Source of the DNA: Hirsutella rhossiliensis
Lineage: Eukaryota > Ascomycota > Sordariomycetes > Hypocreales > Ophiocordycipitaceae
Direction of reading: 5' to 3'
Length of the DNA: 64,000 nucleotides
Assembly: GCF_020360975.1 (NCBI RefSeq)
Contig: NW_025408685.1
Coordinates: 992,001 to 1,056,000 of the forward strand
The position numbers and the translations under genes were made by a program. This document shows positions 9,724 to 20,883 of this stretch, in pieces; within the stretch, counting starts at the first letter, position 1, and the number at the start of each line of letters is the position of its first letter. The notes under the pieces were generated by a model, which was not told the DNA's origin, made no database searches, and saw only the letters and a list, made by a program, of their open reading frames with translations.

Positions 9724-11843
9724 AGGGATTTTCCGGTGATCTGCCGGATCTGGCGATTCGCCGGATTTTGGGCTCATTGCATTCCAGCAAAGAACTGAGA
9801 ATAACTTCACGAATACTATTTGAATTGTTCTAAAATCTTATAAGAGCAGTTAATAATGCTCAAAGATGCCACTCAATCTTTTTGAAGTCATCCAGCCATC
9901 GAGGTCGTCTTCTGTTACTCTCCGATCGCGCAAGTCCCCGAAATGCACCCATTGCCTCCCGATCACTATCAACAGCTAAAGAGGGCCTTTGAGGACAGGA
10001 TATGTCGTTTGAAGTTATCATTGCCTTATTATTTGCGTTATTATATAGTGTGTTTGGTACCTGCAATGCTATGGCCCGCTCTGGTGTGAACGGAAGAGTG
10101 ACAATTTTTGCAGCGTGAACATCCTGACTCCTCTCGCGACCCTCAGAAGCCACCCGTCGCTCATTCTGCATTTTCTGTGGCTTTTCCACTTTCAAAATCT
10201 TCAGCTCTTGTTAATAATGCCAATTTATCTCCTTATTTTGCTTCACGGCCTCCGTCATCCGTCGTTTTCTCCCAATTTCCGCCTCTCATTGCTTCCTCTT
10301 CTCTAGAGCGAGAGCTTTTGCTCCGCTGCCTTCTGCTGTCGCTGAAGCTTTCGGGCCTCCTTCTTCAGAGCCTCCTCTTTCTTTTGGAGTCCTTTCACTG
10401 TCATTTTTTGGCGAGCTTGAGCCACAATTTTAGAGCTAAACACCTCGTCTGCACTAGAATCTGTACAGCAGAAGAGATCATCTTTGAAGCCTTACCGGTC
10501 TGCCTGCGCTGGTTCTTGTGACTACTTGTTCTCTGCATACTTTAACTCTCATATCAAGCACTTAAAACTCATATTGAGGGCTCCCGAGGGTGCTGCTCAG
10601 CCTTCGGCTGTTGCGGCCAGCATCAACAGAGGACTTCTCGACTACTTCCTGAAATGCGTTCCAAAACACAGTCTAGATCTTCGATTTCAGCAATCCAATG
10701 AACCTTTTGATTTGTCTGTGTACTGGATAAGATCATGCGTATACGCTGTTGAGAGAGGCTGAATAACGATACATCAAGGGTTGCAGCCGATGAATGGATT
10801 GAGGGGGAAACACCACAACGATCACTCGGTGCCGGTCACACCACTCCATAAATTCGATACTAAAATGGTTAAGTGGCCATCGGGAACCAAAAGGCGATAA
10901 GCACAACCGTTTCGAGCTTTCACCCTGGTAAACCGGTCGAACGTACCGGTGAGCTGCTCATTTCCAATATTGTGATTCGTCCACCTCGTTTTGACGTGTT
11001 AAAAATATTTATTGACGACTTGATTCACGTTTCACGAACCAAAAGTCCAGAGTTTGTGCTGGCTTGTCTTGGTGGATGAGAAATGGGGCAGCGATGCCAT
11101 CTCTTGACTGACGCACATCTTGAACGTAAGGGAGGATGGGTTGCCATTTTTTAATACGCCGAGCAATTTTGCCTTGTTTTCTTATAATAAGAGGAATACC
11201 CTGTTCGTTCAAATGCTCATAAGGAATAGAAAGCCCATTTCATCCATGTTATACGTGTTTTAGGGTAGGGTGTCGAATTTCTCAATTTTCGTGCACGTCT
11301 TTCCTTGTCAGGTGTGAAAGCGGAGCCTCGCGCACTGAATTTCAAGCTAAAAATAAACCTTACATTCAGATGCATAGATAGGTTCTTTTCAGAAGATGCT
11401 TGTACCGTCGAATCACGTTCAATCTGGCTCATTACGGGTGCGTAGAATGAAGTTATCCAGCTCGCCCTTCCAACCCCCATTTTTTGCAGTATCCTGAGCC
11501 AAGTTCTGCACTATGGATAGAATGGGGAGAATCCCACATGATTAAAGCCTACGATGAAAGCCAATAATGTTCTGTTTTTGCTGTATTGGCTGAAATGACT
11601 TACACAATCTGTCGGCATCCTATTTTGGCCGTTGCTTGGTTTGATGTCAGCACCGCAGCGCATTGCCCCCTAGATAAAAGTTCTAAATATATGCCAGACT
11701 TTCACTGCTTCTGATGATTCAGGAAATCAAAGGATACGTCAATTGGCACCGTTGTTGTTGAGCTATTGTCGATTGATGTTGAGCGTGCGAAGTCGCCGCA
11801 ATCCGGCAGATCACCAGATCCGGCAGATCATCGGAAAATCCCT
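9724..11843 (-). mobile_element. Decayed Fot1/pogo-like DNA transposon, left arm only
   Basis: Imperfect terminal inverted repeats of about 40 bp (AGGGATTTTCCG... at the left, ...CGGAAAATCCCT at the right) with repeated subterminal GCCGGATC/GATCTGCCGG motifs, flanked by TA. Minus-strand remnants include YNMDEMGF near 11240, the first catalytic Asp region of Fot1-type transposases, and a Lys/Arg/Gln-rich C-terminal tail around 10260-10480. Frames are interrupted and the interior is AT-rich, consistent with an old or RIP-mutated copy. The right arm reads straight across the site (GGGCCTATATAGGCGGG near 55900), an unoccupied site. Full transposase cannot be read. Confidence 0.85.
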
Positions 11844-12122
11844 TAGGCGGGGTCCGCACCTCCAGGTGCGGCACCCGTACACTCTTCCTTCTCCCCTTCG
11901 TAGAATATTATATCCCTCCTTCGGACCCTCTCTGCGCATACTCGAGGCTACCCCGTTACACCAAGGAACCTAGCTGCAAGCTAGAACTGGCTCAAGGGGT
12001 CATGAACATTTCTAGTATTACCAAGTTACTGTTATTAAGTACAAGGAATTGTTGACGGTGCAACTGAAGCAAATATCTAACTTAGTGTATCAACCCCGTT
12101 CCAGAACTCGTGTAAGCCACCT
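11844..12122. other. Intergenic, no gene seen
   Basis: Region downstream of the J-domain-like gene, shared with the right arm (about 55622-55905). No supported gene. Confidence 0.5.
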
Positions 12123-13965
12123 TTAAACAGAATCATAATTTCCCTCAGCCTTCACCCCAGGTTTCCCCCCGGCGATCCTGGCTAGACCTTCGTCAATAGT
12201 CGTCTGCAGGGACGCTTGAAAATGAACCATCAGTTTCTGCATATGCTGGCTGACTTCCTTAAGAATTGAGTCGACACGTTTATCCAACTTCTCTTCCTGC
12301 GACTGGAGTCGGCTTTCCAGCTTCTGAACTTTGTCTGCCAGCGATTCATGGCCGATGGTGCTGCCGCCATTGCCCAGCGATCTTGCAGTAGACAGTTCTC
12401 CGTCAGTATATCCTCCATCTCTATTCTTTCGTGCCATATCTCGTCTCAGCCTTCTCCTCACATCCGGATCAGGCTCGACAGCTGCTGGGTCGTTGAACTC
12501 GGCGACTGGTCCAGCTTCCCAGGGAGTTGGGATTCTGTCTCTTCTGCAGCATTCTCTGATCTTCAGATTTGCCTGGTCCCTTCCAAGAACCTTTCTAAGG
12601 CTGCTCACTGTAAGCATGTGAATATCTGGCTTTCCATCGTCAAGTGAACCCTTGAAAGCCACGCAGCAATGAGCGGCCGGGCTCCTACGCCTGGCCGCCG
12701 CCATGTTCTTCCTGAGAATGACGGTCTCCGGGACCCAAAGAACCTCTTTAAACCCTTTTCGGTGCTCCTTCGACCAACCAGACTGCCCCTTGGACAGATT
12801 TAAGCCTTTCGACCTGAAATCGGCCGTAACGCCGGCCTCGGAACCGGTCTCGTAGCTCCGAATGAGCCGGCCATCCTCCTCTCTCTACGAGCGCCCGCGT
12901 GCCCCGGCCGACGGGTAATACCTATGATTGTAAACCCACCAGAAGCCTTTAACGTGATCCATGGATAGTCGATGTTACTGGCAATGTCTCTTCGACTGAG
13001 GAACTCTTCGGGTGTCTCCATAGTCCAGCTGGCCGGAAAATGCTTCCTTTCAATTTTCAAATCAACGAGCCTCTTATGTTCAAGAATCTCCTCAGAATAG
13101 GTCCTGTTTTGGCGGTCCTCAAGCAATTGTCGATATCCCTCGTTGATCATTTGGTAATGTGTCGAGAAGAAGGAAGCCTCAATATTCCAATAATCTGTCG
13201 GCGCACCTTCATCCATCATGTCTTCTGTGTTCTTCACCACGGCCTCTTCCTCGAGCTTCGCGTTCAAATTCGAAGTTCCTCAACTGCTTGGACGTTTGAG
13301 GATCTTTCTTCAGCTTCATAATCCATTGCGTTGATTCGTCGTATAAAATTTGGACACGTTCTGTTGGCAGAGGAACTCGGAACTCTTCCAGTGGGGATCT
13401 TCCACGTCCTCGTCCTCGTCTGTCTCGCGCTCAGAACCATTGAGATGGTCCAGGTCGTCCAACTTTTTTTGGCCATCCCATTGATCGACTTCGCATATCC
13501 ATCGACTGTCGACTCCCAGGTCCTCGGCTGCTTTTTGGAGTTCTGTTTCATGTTAGACGTGTCTATCATTTGCGAGGAGTAAAATAACTTACTCTTGTAA
13601 GGCTCAGCAGCGCCATCACCCATCACTACGGGATGAACCAAGCAAGCCAAAGTGCGCCAGGCCCGTGTCCTTTCCATTTCGTCAGAGTTCGTGCCTACGT
13701 CCAAGATTTTCTCAGGGTCGCTGGCTTTGCATTTCATGATGCGCTTAATCTGAACCTCTGCAGAACTTGTCTTGTTTTGCCCTTGATTCTCGTCGTTCTC
13801 GTCATTATCGTCATTCTGTTCAGATTGCTTTGGTTGGGCCTGATAACTCCTATTTTTCCCGCCTGCTCTCTCCCCGTTCTTCTTATTCGCCTGAGGCTCG
13901 GGAGTATACTCTGGCGTAGGAAGCGTAGTCCTATCCACTGCTTCGGGATTATTCTTGTCAGTCAT
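12123..13965 (-). CDS. Protein with J-domain-like segment and C-terminal coiled coil, left copy
   Basis: Unknown function. ATG 13965 opens a polar, low-complexity N-terminus rich in Asn, Asp, Glu and Gln. It is followed by a segment resembling a DnaJ domain (PEKILDVGTNSDEMERTRAW, then RTLACLVHPVVMGDGAAEPY). The invariant HPD of J proteins reads HPV, so Hsp70 stimulation is doubtful. A short intron (GTAAGTTA...CATGAAACAG) leads to an acidic region, then a conserved-looking central part (YDESTQWIMKLKKDP; DYWNIEASFFSTHYQMI; PWITLKASGGF), a basic Trp-containing segment and a terminal coiled coil (VQKLESRLQSQEEKL) ending at 12123. One or more frame changes lie near 12900-13300 in this copy, while the right copy is open over the central part. 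The J-domain reading is by eye only. Confidence 0.6.
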
Positions 13966-15372
13966 ACTGGTTCGTTTGAAGATTGAAAAGTCGGTGGATG
14001 GCGGAGGTTGCGCCTATTTAAGCAATTTCTCTAAGCAGGGAAAGGGTTCCTCATCCTACCGCGGAATGCGATAAACAGCAGCAGAACAGGACTAGGGGCC
14101 AGTTACGGATGTTGCCATAATGTAGTGGGTGATGCAAACCTGGATATTCTAGCCCTTATTTAATGGACTGTCCGCTCTGTGACGCCAACAATAGCTCCGG
14201 AGACAGTTTCCGCTACAAGCAATAAGTATTCAGGCATAGTAACACATGTATGTTGACGTTCTTGAGTTGACTTGCCATGAGTACTTGTTTCGTGGTAGTG
14301 TCAATAAATTGCCGGCCCCACGAGGCTTGGTCAATTGGAAAGGTGTCGCCGGGCTAAAAAGTGCAGTTGGTATGAGGTAGTCCATTCGGCACACGACCAG
14401 GCAAAAAGAACAGTGACGAGAATACCTCCGACAACGGCTTAAACCTGTTCGCGTCGGCGAGCGACTTGTAATATATCTAATATTAATATTGAGGCAATGA
14501 CTAGTCATGCGGGCCGAACCACTTTGCTACGGAGGCCGTGTTACGGGGCCGTGTGGCTGAGTTGATCGAAACCCTAAGACCCTAATACCACTGTGACCTC
14601 AACTACGCCAAAGACTACTAAGAGAAATCATGCTAGTTCGTATTTACAAGCTCTTTGAGATCATATTGCCGTGCTATTGGCAAGCCATACCCTTCGCCTC
14701 ACTTCGATTTGATCTTCAGCATACCTTCCCATCTTTTCAAGCTGCATCGACTCCTCGCTTATTTTACACATTGCCTCGTACATTGTGCCCCAAATTCTAC
14801 GCACGACACGAAGCTCTCGTCTGAGTGCCTCCTTTCACCCTCTAATGCTTGGACAGTAGATGACTGTTGGTTACGGACTTCGTCAGACACTAGGCGAAGA
14901 AGGCTTTCTAGCTCGAAGGATTCCGAGACGGGCCCCGAATCTGTGTATCGCGAATAAAAGCTTGATGTAGGTCTCTGATTGGTGACGACATGGCTTTGGC
15001 TGTGGTGTGGAAGACCACGCAACGAGTCGTGAGCCCGTAGCATTCCTAGCTGTTATTGAACACAAAACTCGGTAACTTGAGAGTACAGATCGTAAAGTCC
15101 ATACCGTTGAGGTTTTCCGGCAAGACTTGTTGTAATGTACTGCAATGGTGCAGTAAGAAACGTACGCTAACGAAAGCAGTCTCGTTGCTACACGACTATG
15201 CAGTGGTATAATGTCGGCAAAGGTACGTAATCGACGTGAATATATAAAGCAATGTACAGTGCATACCAATGAAACGCGAAATAAGCCATAACAGCACCCA
15301 CGCGTTGCTAAATCCAGAAATGGCTCTCCGCACGGACGATATCAAAAGGTCAATGGATGCCCCCTTTTCTGC
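13966..15372. other. Long intergenic region with two weak ORFs
   Basis: About 1.4 kb between divergent genes (J-domain-like and Ulp1-like). A 92-codon minus-strand ORF at 14230-14508 is identical in both arms but has no recognisable domain. A second minus-strand frame near 14759-15269 is open for 180 codons in the right arm but broken here by an extra G. Shared promoters for the flanking genes probably lie here. I cannot support a confident gene. Confidence 0.4.
14759..15300 (-). CDS. Hypothetical ORF, broken in left arm
   Basis: Counterpart of the 180-codon ORF at 52448-52990. In this arm an extra G near 14929 splits it into two overlapping frames. The C-terminal half is amphipathic and charged (LLRLVSDEVRNQQSSTV); the N-terminal half is hydrophobic and Ser/Cys-rich. 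No homology recognised. It may be chance conservation inherited from a recent duplication. Confidence 0.22.
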
Positions 15373-16818
15373 ATGAGGATATTGTGCACGAATATTGGGA
15401 TATCCAGCCGTCCTATGAACGAGTTTAACAATTTCGAGGAGATCTCCCTTCAGCCCCTTTCATGCAATACCTTTGCTATGGTGCAGCAAATCTTCAGAAC
15501 AATTCAAAACGTTATCCAAAATGGGGCCCTGGATGTCCCATAACGCCGGTCCAAGCCTATTGGGTGAGCTACGCAGAGGATCGTGCGCTTTCCAATTTCT
15601 CCTTGATCGCGGAGCTTGATGGGCAGTTGGATGAGACAATCATCTCTAAATACTTAGAAATGCTGCGGTCTTTGGACGGTTCTATACATATCGATCATCC
15701 TCGTGCACTCCAACAAGATACCAGCATAATACTCAACGAGGGCGGGGATCTCCCTACAGTCATTCCGATGCATCTTGAAGATCATTGGGCTTTCGCTGCG
15801 GTGTACGCCGACTGCATTCACTACTACGATAGCAGCGAGAATAGCGAGGTCGCGCTCTCGCGACTAAATAGTTCCAGGCCCATCGTCGTAGGCTGGACGG
15901 GTCCAAAGCAATCTATCCCGGAAGACTCGGGCGTTTTTATGTTAATCGGTATCCGTTGCCTTGTGCAAGGGTATCCCCACGTGGACCAAGAAAAAGCCGA
16001 TGCCCTAGTGCCTACGTTTCGCGTTCGAATGCTTGTGGAGATTTGCTGTCGGCGAATCGACCCAGACGAAGGACAGTTCGAAGAACTTCTTGAGCGAAGG
16101 AGGTCTCTTGAGAATCGCGATGAATCTTCACACGAAACCGATGTCTTGGCTGATGCTGGCCCTTCCACATATGCGTCTCGTCATTCTACGCGAGCGTCGA
16201 TAACTCCCACCGTCTCGCCCAATCGACAGTCACACGAGTCATCGGCCTGTTCAGGTCCAAGCTCTTCCAGCCAATTGCCCAAGGGTTTAACAGCAGGAGC
16301 TCCGTGGCTTAGCTTCATTAGATGATCGCAGGCTGATACTGCGTCATCTGAGCGATGCTGTCTTAACGAATCGATCTGTGCGAACAACAATGACGATTGA
16401 CTTGGCCACGCTTTGGCAAGTCGTAAAAAGAGGCTCGATCAAGAGCGCGTTCTACCAGAGATACTACGCAGTGTTATTCAGTGAGAAGATGGGGGAATTG
16501 CGCGACCAAACGCAGCAGGAGATGGGAGACCGGATCGGATTTTATCGACTTAACCCTCGGCGCTTGCAAGAAATGAAGTCAAAACAAAGGGAATGCCGTT
16601 TTTGGGATAATGTGTGTGATCTGCGGCGCGAATGGGGCGATACCAGATACGTTTTGCTTTGTGCAGTTTCAAACCACCAAAGTCGGGACCGCCAAAAGAC
16701 CTTGGCCGAGCTACAATCGAGGCTCCAAGACAAAGATGACGAGTTGGAAAGCACGTTAAACCAGGCCCGTGCTCTTTGTGGGGCAATCATTCAGGACAGT
16801 CTCCTGCACAGCGTCTGA
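15373..16818 (+). CDS. Ulp1/C48 peptidase-like protein with catalytic Cys replaced, left copy
   Basis: Resembles the SUMO-protease (Ulp1, C48) fold: LEDHWAFAAVYADCIHYYDS matches the HW...YYDS catalytic His/Asp region, and QSIPEDSGVFML matches Q...DCGVF with the nucleophile Cys replaced by Ser. That would leave a binding or scaffold protein, or a Ser variant. The C-terminal part holds conserved-looking helices and a coiled coil (LAELQSRLQDKDDELESTL). Start taken at ATG 15373 as in the open right copy; ATG 15415 is an alternative. The left copy has one A fewer near 15508, and indels near 16300 create a premature stop at 16323-16325. The right copy reads through both points but breaks near 51180. 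The Cys-to-Ser change is present in both arms, so it is not a sequencing artefact. Confidence 0.62.
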
Positions 16819-17480
16819 TGGTTGACAACTATCAATATAACGATACAAAGGAAATAGACAGCGATCTTTATGGGGCATTCGTCAGCCTCAACCCTCGAGC
16901 GAGACTGCCGCTAATGCCGATTGAGAGAAACTGACTCGGGACAATCTATCGGCGACGACGCTGCGAAACCCAACACAAATCCTCTAGTCCTCAAGGTTAA
17001 TGTGAAGGACGACAATATGAAACCTTAGATCACGCAGCCCTTGCTAAGCTGAGGCAGGGACGGTGGGATTAGAACACGATCCATCTCTACTTTTAACAAC
17101 CATCCTTCCATTAAAGCGCACAAGCATCAACCATCTCATACTAAGCGGCATGGCCGCGATGGCTGTATCCGCCTTGTACTTTACTTTACTCGTCTTCTTA
17201 TCCCGATAATTTGTTACGTCTGGTCCTATTTTCCCTCTGTCTATCCAACCGTGCTGTACCCTATACAACAGTTCAACTTAAGTTAAGTTTGTTCAATAAG
17301 GGACAACAAGACATGACAATTTCATCACCAAAGCATGTGCCCTAATGTATGATAAAACCCGCGCAATGGACCAGCCCTTTAAATTTACCTTCCTAGCCAT
17401 CTATATATGGCCTTTTCCTTTGCATGCGAACCTAGCTACCGGCTTGTACGAAGTCGGTCCCCATGATCAGGTGCGTAATC
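16819..17480. other. Gene-poor stretch, no supported gene
   Basis: A 74-codon minus-strand ORF (17044-17268) is conserved in the right arm (50505-50708) but has no domain, and its similarity to anything known is not evident. No promoter or RNA gene can be supported. Confidence 0.4.
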
Positions 17481-17899
17481 TGTCGCGAAGCACGTCTGAG
17501 ATCTTGAGCTCGGGGTGACCATAAGGGGTAGGTATACAGCTAAGGGCCCCGACAGGCTAGACAGAAAGGCAGCCTGCAGAGAGTTCTGAGGCTGCAGAAG
17601 ACTATTAGGAGACCGCATTAGGCAGCCACATAGGCTGTAGAGAGACTGCATTTACGGGGGAAGCTGAAAGAGCCCTCGGCGACTAGGGAAAGTCAGTATG
17701 CAAAGGGAAGGCTGGGGAAAGGATCCCAGCCCCTAGATATTGTGCCTATACAACTGAAAAGGGATATCAATAGGGAACCAAGGGATATAAATAGAGAGCC
17801 TAGAAGAGGGCATTGCAAGAGGACAGACGCAACGGAATACAACAGAACACACCTATTATTAAAACAATCAATGCCCACTTGCATGCTCTCTTCGTGAGA
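17481..17899 (+). mobile_element. Solo LTR-like element, family A (intact, TSD TAATC)
   Basis: A 419-bp element with imperfect inverted termini TGTCGCGAAG...CTTCGTGAGA, flanked on both sides by TAATC (17476-17480 and 17900-17904). The same family occurs at 26755, 41806/49344 (split) and 49861. The 5-bp duplication and lack of coding sequence suggest a solo LTR, although the 3' terminus is GA rather than CA, so a TIR-type nonautonomous element remains possible. Its right end marks the inner edge of the left arm. Confidence 0.82.
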
Positions 17900-18094
17900 T
17901 AATCACTTAATGACACCCTCATTCACCGTCTACAAGACCTTCCCATAATTAGACGGAGAAGCTAGGGGAGCTTCGGCCTGCGCACCTGTTGCTCGCCTCG
18001 TTAAATATAGTCGGCCTAGATTAATAGTGGTCCGAGAGCGAGCAAGCTAGATAGCGATGTATCCCACAATTTCTCAATGAACGTCGAAGAGTAT

Positions 18095-18589
18095 CTAGTC
18101 TTCTGCTTCGAACAGCCGCTGCTCACTTTCTATCCTCTGCTGTGCCTCAGCTCTTTCAACGCATTCCCGGTCAATTTGGCTTTGCGATTGAGCCATGTTC
18201 TTCCATTCTTGAGGCTGATGATCTTCAGTCACCTGCTGTTCGAGAGACTGGATATGGCGTCTCCTGAACTGCTCATAGGCCGACAGCTTCCGGATACTAA
18301 GCTCCAGGTCCGCAAGTGCTTGACGTTTCTCTTTCTCCAGTTCTGTTATGAGCAAGAGGGACTCGAGCTTTTCTATAATTCTGATATCCTCAACTACAGG
18401 CTCGGCTGAGCCCTTAGCCATTCGCCCAATTAGATGCTGGAGGGCTTCCTCCTGTATTCCTAAGACAGACAATGCGTTCTGTAGGGTATCCATATCGACG
18501 ATTGTCACGCTGCTCAAGTTTTCGTAGCTCTGCGGCGAGGCAAAGAAATTCAGGCCAATTTCAAATATGACCGTTCCTAGGAAAGCCAT
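18095..18589 (-). CDS. Small coiled-coil protein
   Basis: A complete 164-aa frame, unique to the spacer. After a short hydrophobic N-terminus the protein is a long charged helix rich in Glu, Gln, Leu and Arg (ELEKEKRQALADLELSIRKL). No catalytic motif and no family recognised. It is divergent from another coiled-coil gene at 18930, with about 340 bp between the starts. Length and composition are like the other short coiled-coil genes of the window (18930-19340, 36175-36606). It could be the C-terminal exon of a larger gene, but the ATG and stop fit a single exon. Confidence 0.55.
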   Translation of the reverse strand: MAFLGTVIFEIGLNFFASPQSYENLSSVTIVDMDTLQNALSVLGIQEEALQHLIGRMAKGSAEPVVEDIRIIEKLESLLLITELEKEKRQALADLELSIRKLSAYEQFRRRHIQSLEQQVTEDHQPQEWKNMAQSQSQIDRECVERAEAQQRIESEQRLFEAED

Positions 18590-18929
18590 ATCGATGTTTC
18601 AGAAAGCTGGAACATTAGAACCGAGGTGCGCGTAGCATATAAGCGACCTCGTAAGCAACTGCAGGCATGTGGAATCGTTGTTTTGGCGAAAGAAAACGAG
18701 CCGATATCGAGGCCATATTCAGCTCTCTCATGAAAAGTGATATTGTCCCGTAATACAGTCTATTGAGCATCATTTGACCGCGAAGCGTGCACAGACCCTT
18801 GTGACACCCTTTTACAGCTTTCTACAACCGGTGCGCACATTGTGGACATGGAGCATGACCAATACAGTTTCCAAGCAGGCATAAAAGGAATGTGCCCAAA
18901 CCCGTCCATTATTCACTCTATTCACCGTG

Positions 18930-19340
18930 ATGGTCGCTGATAACGGAATAAATGCACCACAGAGCTCAGCTGGTCCGCGAGGGCTCCTCTTACTCCTCGA
19001 GAAGCAGCTGGAGAATTACCGAAAGCGAAATATCCACCTTGAGACATTATTGTTGAAGTACCGAGACGGACTGGAAGAACAAAAGTTGAAGAACGAACGG
19101 CTGGAAAGGGAGCTCGACCAACATAAAGATGCCCTCGTGGAGAAGATCAATGAAGTCGCAGAGATACACAGGGTAGTCGTGGCGCAGTCTCGTACTGTCA
19201 CCGGATTTTCAAAGAACATACGGGATCTGACGGCCGACAAGAAGAGAAATAATGGCCAAGCAGCAGCGCCCTACCTTTCACGAGGACTAACTTATCGGTA
19301 TATACAAGTTACCCAGTTGCACTTAGACCCGATCGGGTAA
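18930..19340 (+). CDS. Small coiled-coil protein (3' side displaced by LINE)
   Basis: From ATG 18930 (an in-frame GTG lies just before) the frame encodes a coiled coil of about 90 residues (LLLLLEKQLENYRKRNIHLE; LKNERLERELDQHKDALVEK). It ends in a less structured tail that may include an unspliced intron. A Tad1-like LINE is inserted 26 bp after the stop with a 13-bp duplication, so the 3' UTR, or a last exon, now lies beyond 25102. Divergent partner at 18095-18589. Function unknown. Confidence 0.5.
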   Translation: MVADNGINAPQSSAGPRGLLLLLEKQLENYRKRNIHLETLLLKYRDGLEEQKLKNERLERELDQHKDALVEKINEVAEIHRVVVAQSRTVTGFSKNIRDLTADKKRNNGQAAAPYLSRGLTYRYIQVTQLHLDPIG

Positions 19341-19476
19341 TCTAACCCCGGGGTGCCCACAGCCCAAAATGTGTTTTGGATAAGCTGGTAAGGGAAGGAA
19401 GTCAGGCTCCCCGACGTTCTACTATAGTTCTTCATATTTCTTTACTCTGGGGTAGGTGTGGCTCTTGATTGCCATC

Positions 19477-20860
19477 ATGGCAGAGCCTGAAGTGGCGCCT
19501 CCGGCCGACGTGGGGGCGGGGCTGGATCCAACTAGCCCGTCGCCATTGACGCGTCCGACGCGAGTGATGACGCCCAGCGCACGAGTGCAGGATACGTTAC
19601 GATCGCTGGAAAATGCGACCGCGAGAGCTCCCAAGCGTGTCTCGACCCGAACGACGCGAGTCATATCGGTGGGCAACGAAAGCGACACGCAGCAATGTGG
19701 AGACCGCCAAATCGATGATGCAAAGGGTTCTAGAGATGCTGGCGAAGATGGGAAGCGAGATGGTGGAGCTGAAACATCGAGTATCCGAGCAAAGCGACAC
19801 GATCAGGAAGCTGAGCGCCACGGTGTACAAGCAAAGCACCACCATCCAGGGACAGGAAGATCTGATCCGAGGCTTGAAGCCCAGGTCCAGGAATCAAGGA
19901 AGAGTTTCGACGTAAGAGTGAAGAACACGACAAGCAAATGAAACAGGAACACCGGGATCTTAAGAGAGAATTGGTCGGAGTGAAAGAGCAACTAGATCAG
20001 CTGATGCAAAAGCTGGATGTATCGGGCGAGGTGGCTTTGTCAAGCGGCCCTCGAGCAACGTTTGCGGACGTCGCGCGCGCCCTGCCAAACAGCCCGCCCT
20101 CCAGTACACGCAGCATACCTGGTCCAACCAAACAGCAGACAGCCAACGATTCTGTCCATTGTACCATTGACACGTCTCGTGTAAGTGAGCCGAACAGGAA
20201 CAAAGCGCAAATCGGGCAGATACGACAGGCCATCGAGGTTGAGATGAGAGCGAAGAACGGACATGAGACCTGGAGGTGCGCAGCAGTTGTGAGAGAATCC
20301 CGGAACGCCGACCGAATCAAGATAGTCTGCAGAGATGAAGCCGAGCTTCAGCTGGTCAAAGAGGCGGCGCAGAAGACAGCCGTAGAGGAGCGCGAATCAT
20401 GAGAGACCAGCTGTATCCGGTCCGGGTCGACAACGCCAACCGGACAGCAATCCTCGACACGGAGGGCAATATCCTGCCCGGAGCGATCGAAGCCTTGAGT
20501 GCCGAAAACAGAGTGACCATTGGCAAGATTTCCTGGCTGAGCAAACGAGAGTCTGGTAAAGCCTACGGATCCATGGTAGTATATGTCACCAAGAAAAGCG
20601 ATGCAGAAAGGCTTCTGGACGGTGACTACTTTGACCTAGCGGGAGAGTCGGCCACCACTTATAAGTTCGAGCCAAGAACGGGACCGATCCAATGCTTCAA
20701 TTGCCAGGAGATCGGTCACAAAGCATATTCATGCAAGAAGCAGCGGACATGCGGCAAGTGCGCAAACGCTGGGCATCACCACCGAGAGTGCACAGCGATT
20801 GAGCCAAATGCGTCCCGTGCGGCGGACCGCATGAGTCGTTTAGCTGGAAGTGCAGGATGA
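19477..20860 (+). CDS. LINE ORF1: gag-like protein with CCHC zinc knuckles, frame-broken
   Basis: Nucleic-acid-binding ORF1 protein of a Tad1-like element. The N-terminus is Ala/Pro/Thr-rich and followed by a coiled coil (MMQRVLEMLAKMGSEMVELK) and a conserved middle region. Two zinc knuckles lie near 20695-20790 (CFNCQEIGHKAYSC and CGKCANAGHHHREC). A third, CVPCGGPHESFSWKC, lies in the next frame just downstream. At least three single-base frame changes (about 19700, 19920 and 20400) separate the pieces. A related ORF1 fragment lies at 27621-28060 on the other strand. Confidence 0.83.
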
Positions 20861-20883
20861 GGAACCCGAGCAGCGATGCTTGA

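Larger units (their letters stand above)
1615..17899. repeat. Left arm of giant inverted repeat
   Basis: This stretch reappears in reverse complement at 49861-64000. Gene order, intron sequences, intergenic DNA and two solo LTR-like elements all correspond. Paired positions sum to about 65615 at the outer end and 67760 at the inner end; the difference is nearly all explained by a 2.1-kb transposon present only in this arm (9724-11843). The right arm is cut by the window end, so the repeat may begin left of 1615. Arms differ by scattered substitutions and small indels. Confidence 0.96.

Noticed and set aside
12331..12647. Plus-strand ORFs antisense to the coiled-coil end of the J-domain-like gene
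   Set aside because: Shadow frames; the minus strand has introns, domains and a mirrored counterpart.
17044..17268. Conserved 74-codon ORF and GTTCTAATCCCACC motif suggesting a tRNA-derived SINE
   Set aside because: Conserved in the other arm only because of the duplication; no A box or tail, and no third copy in the window.
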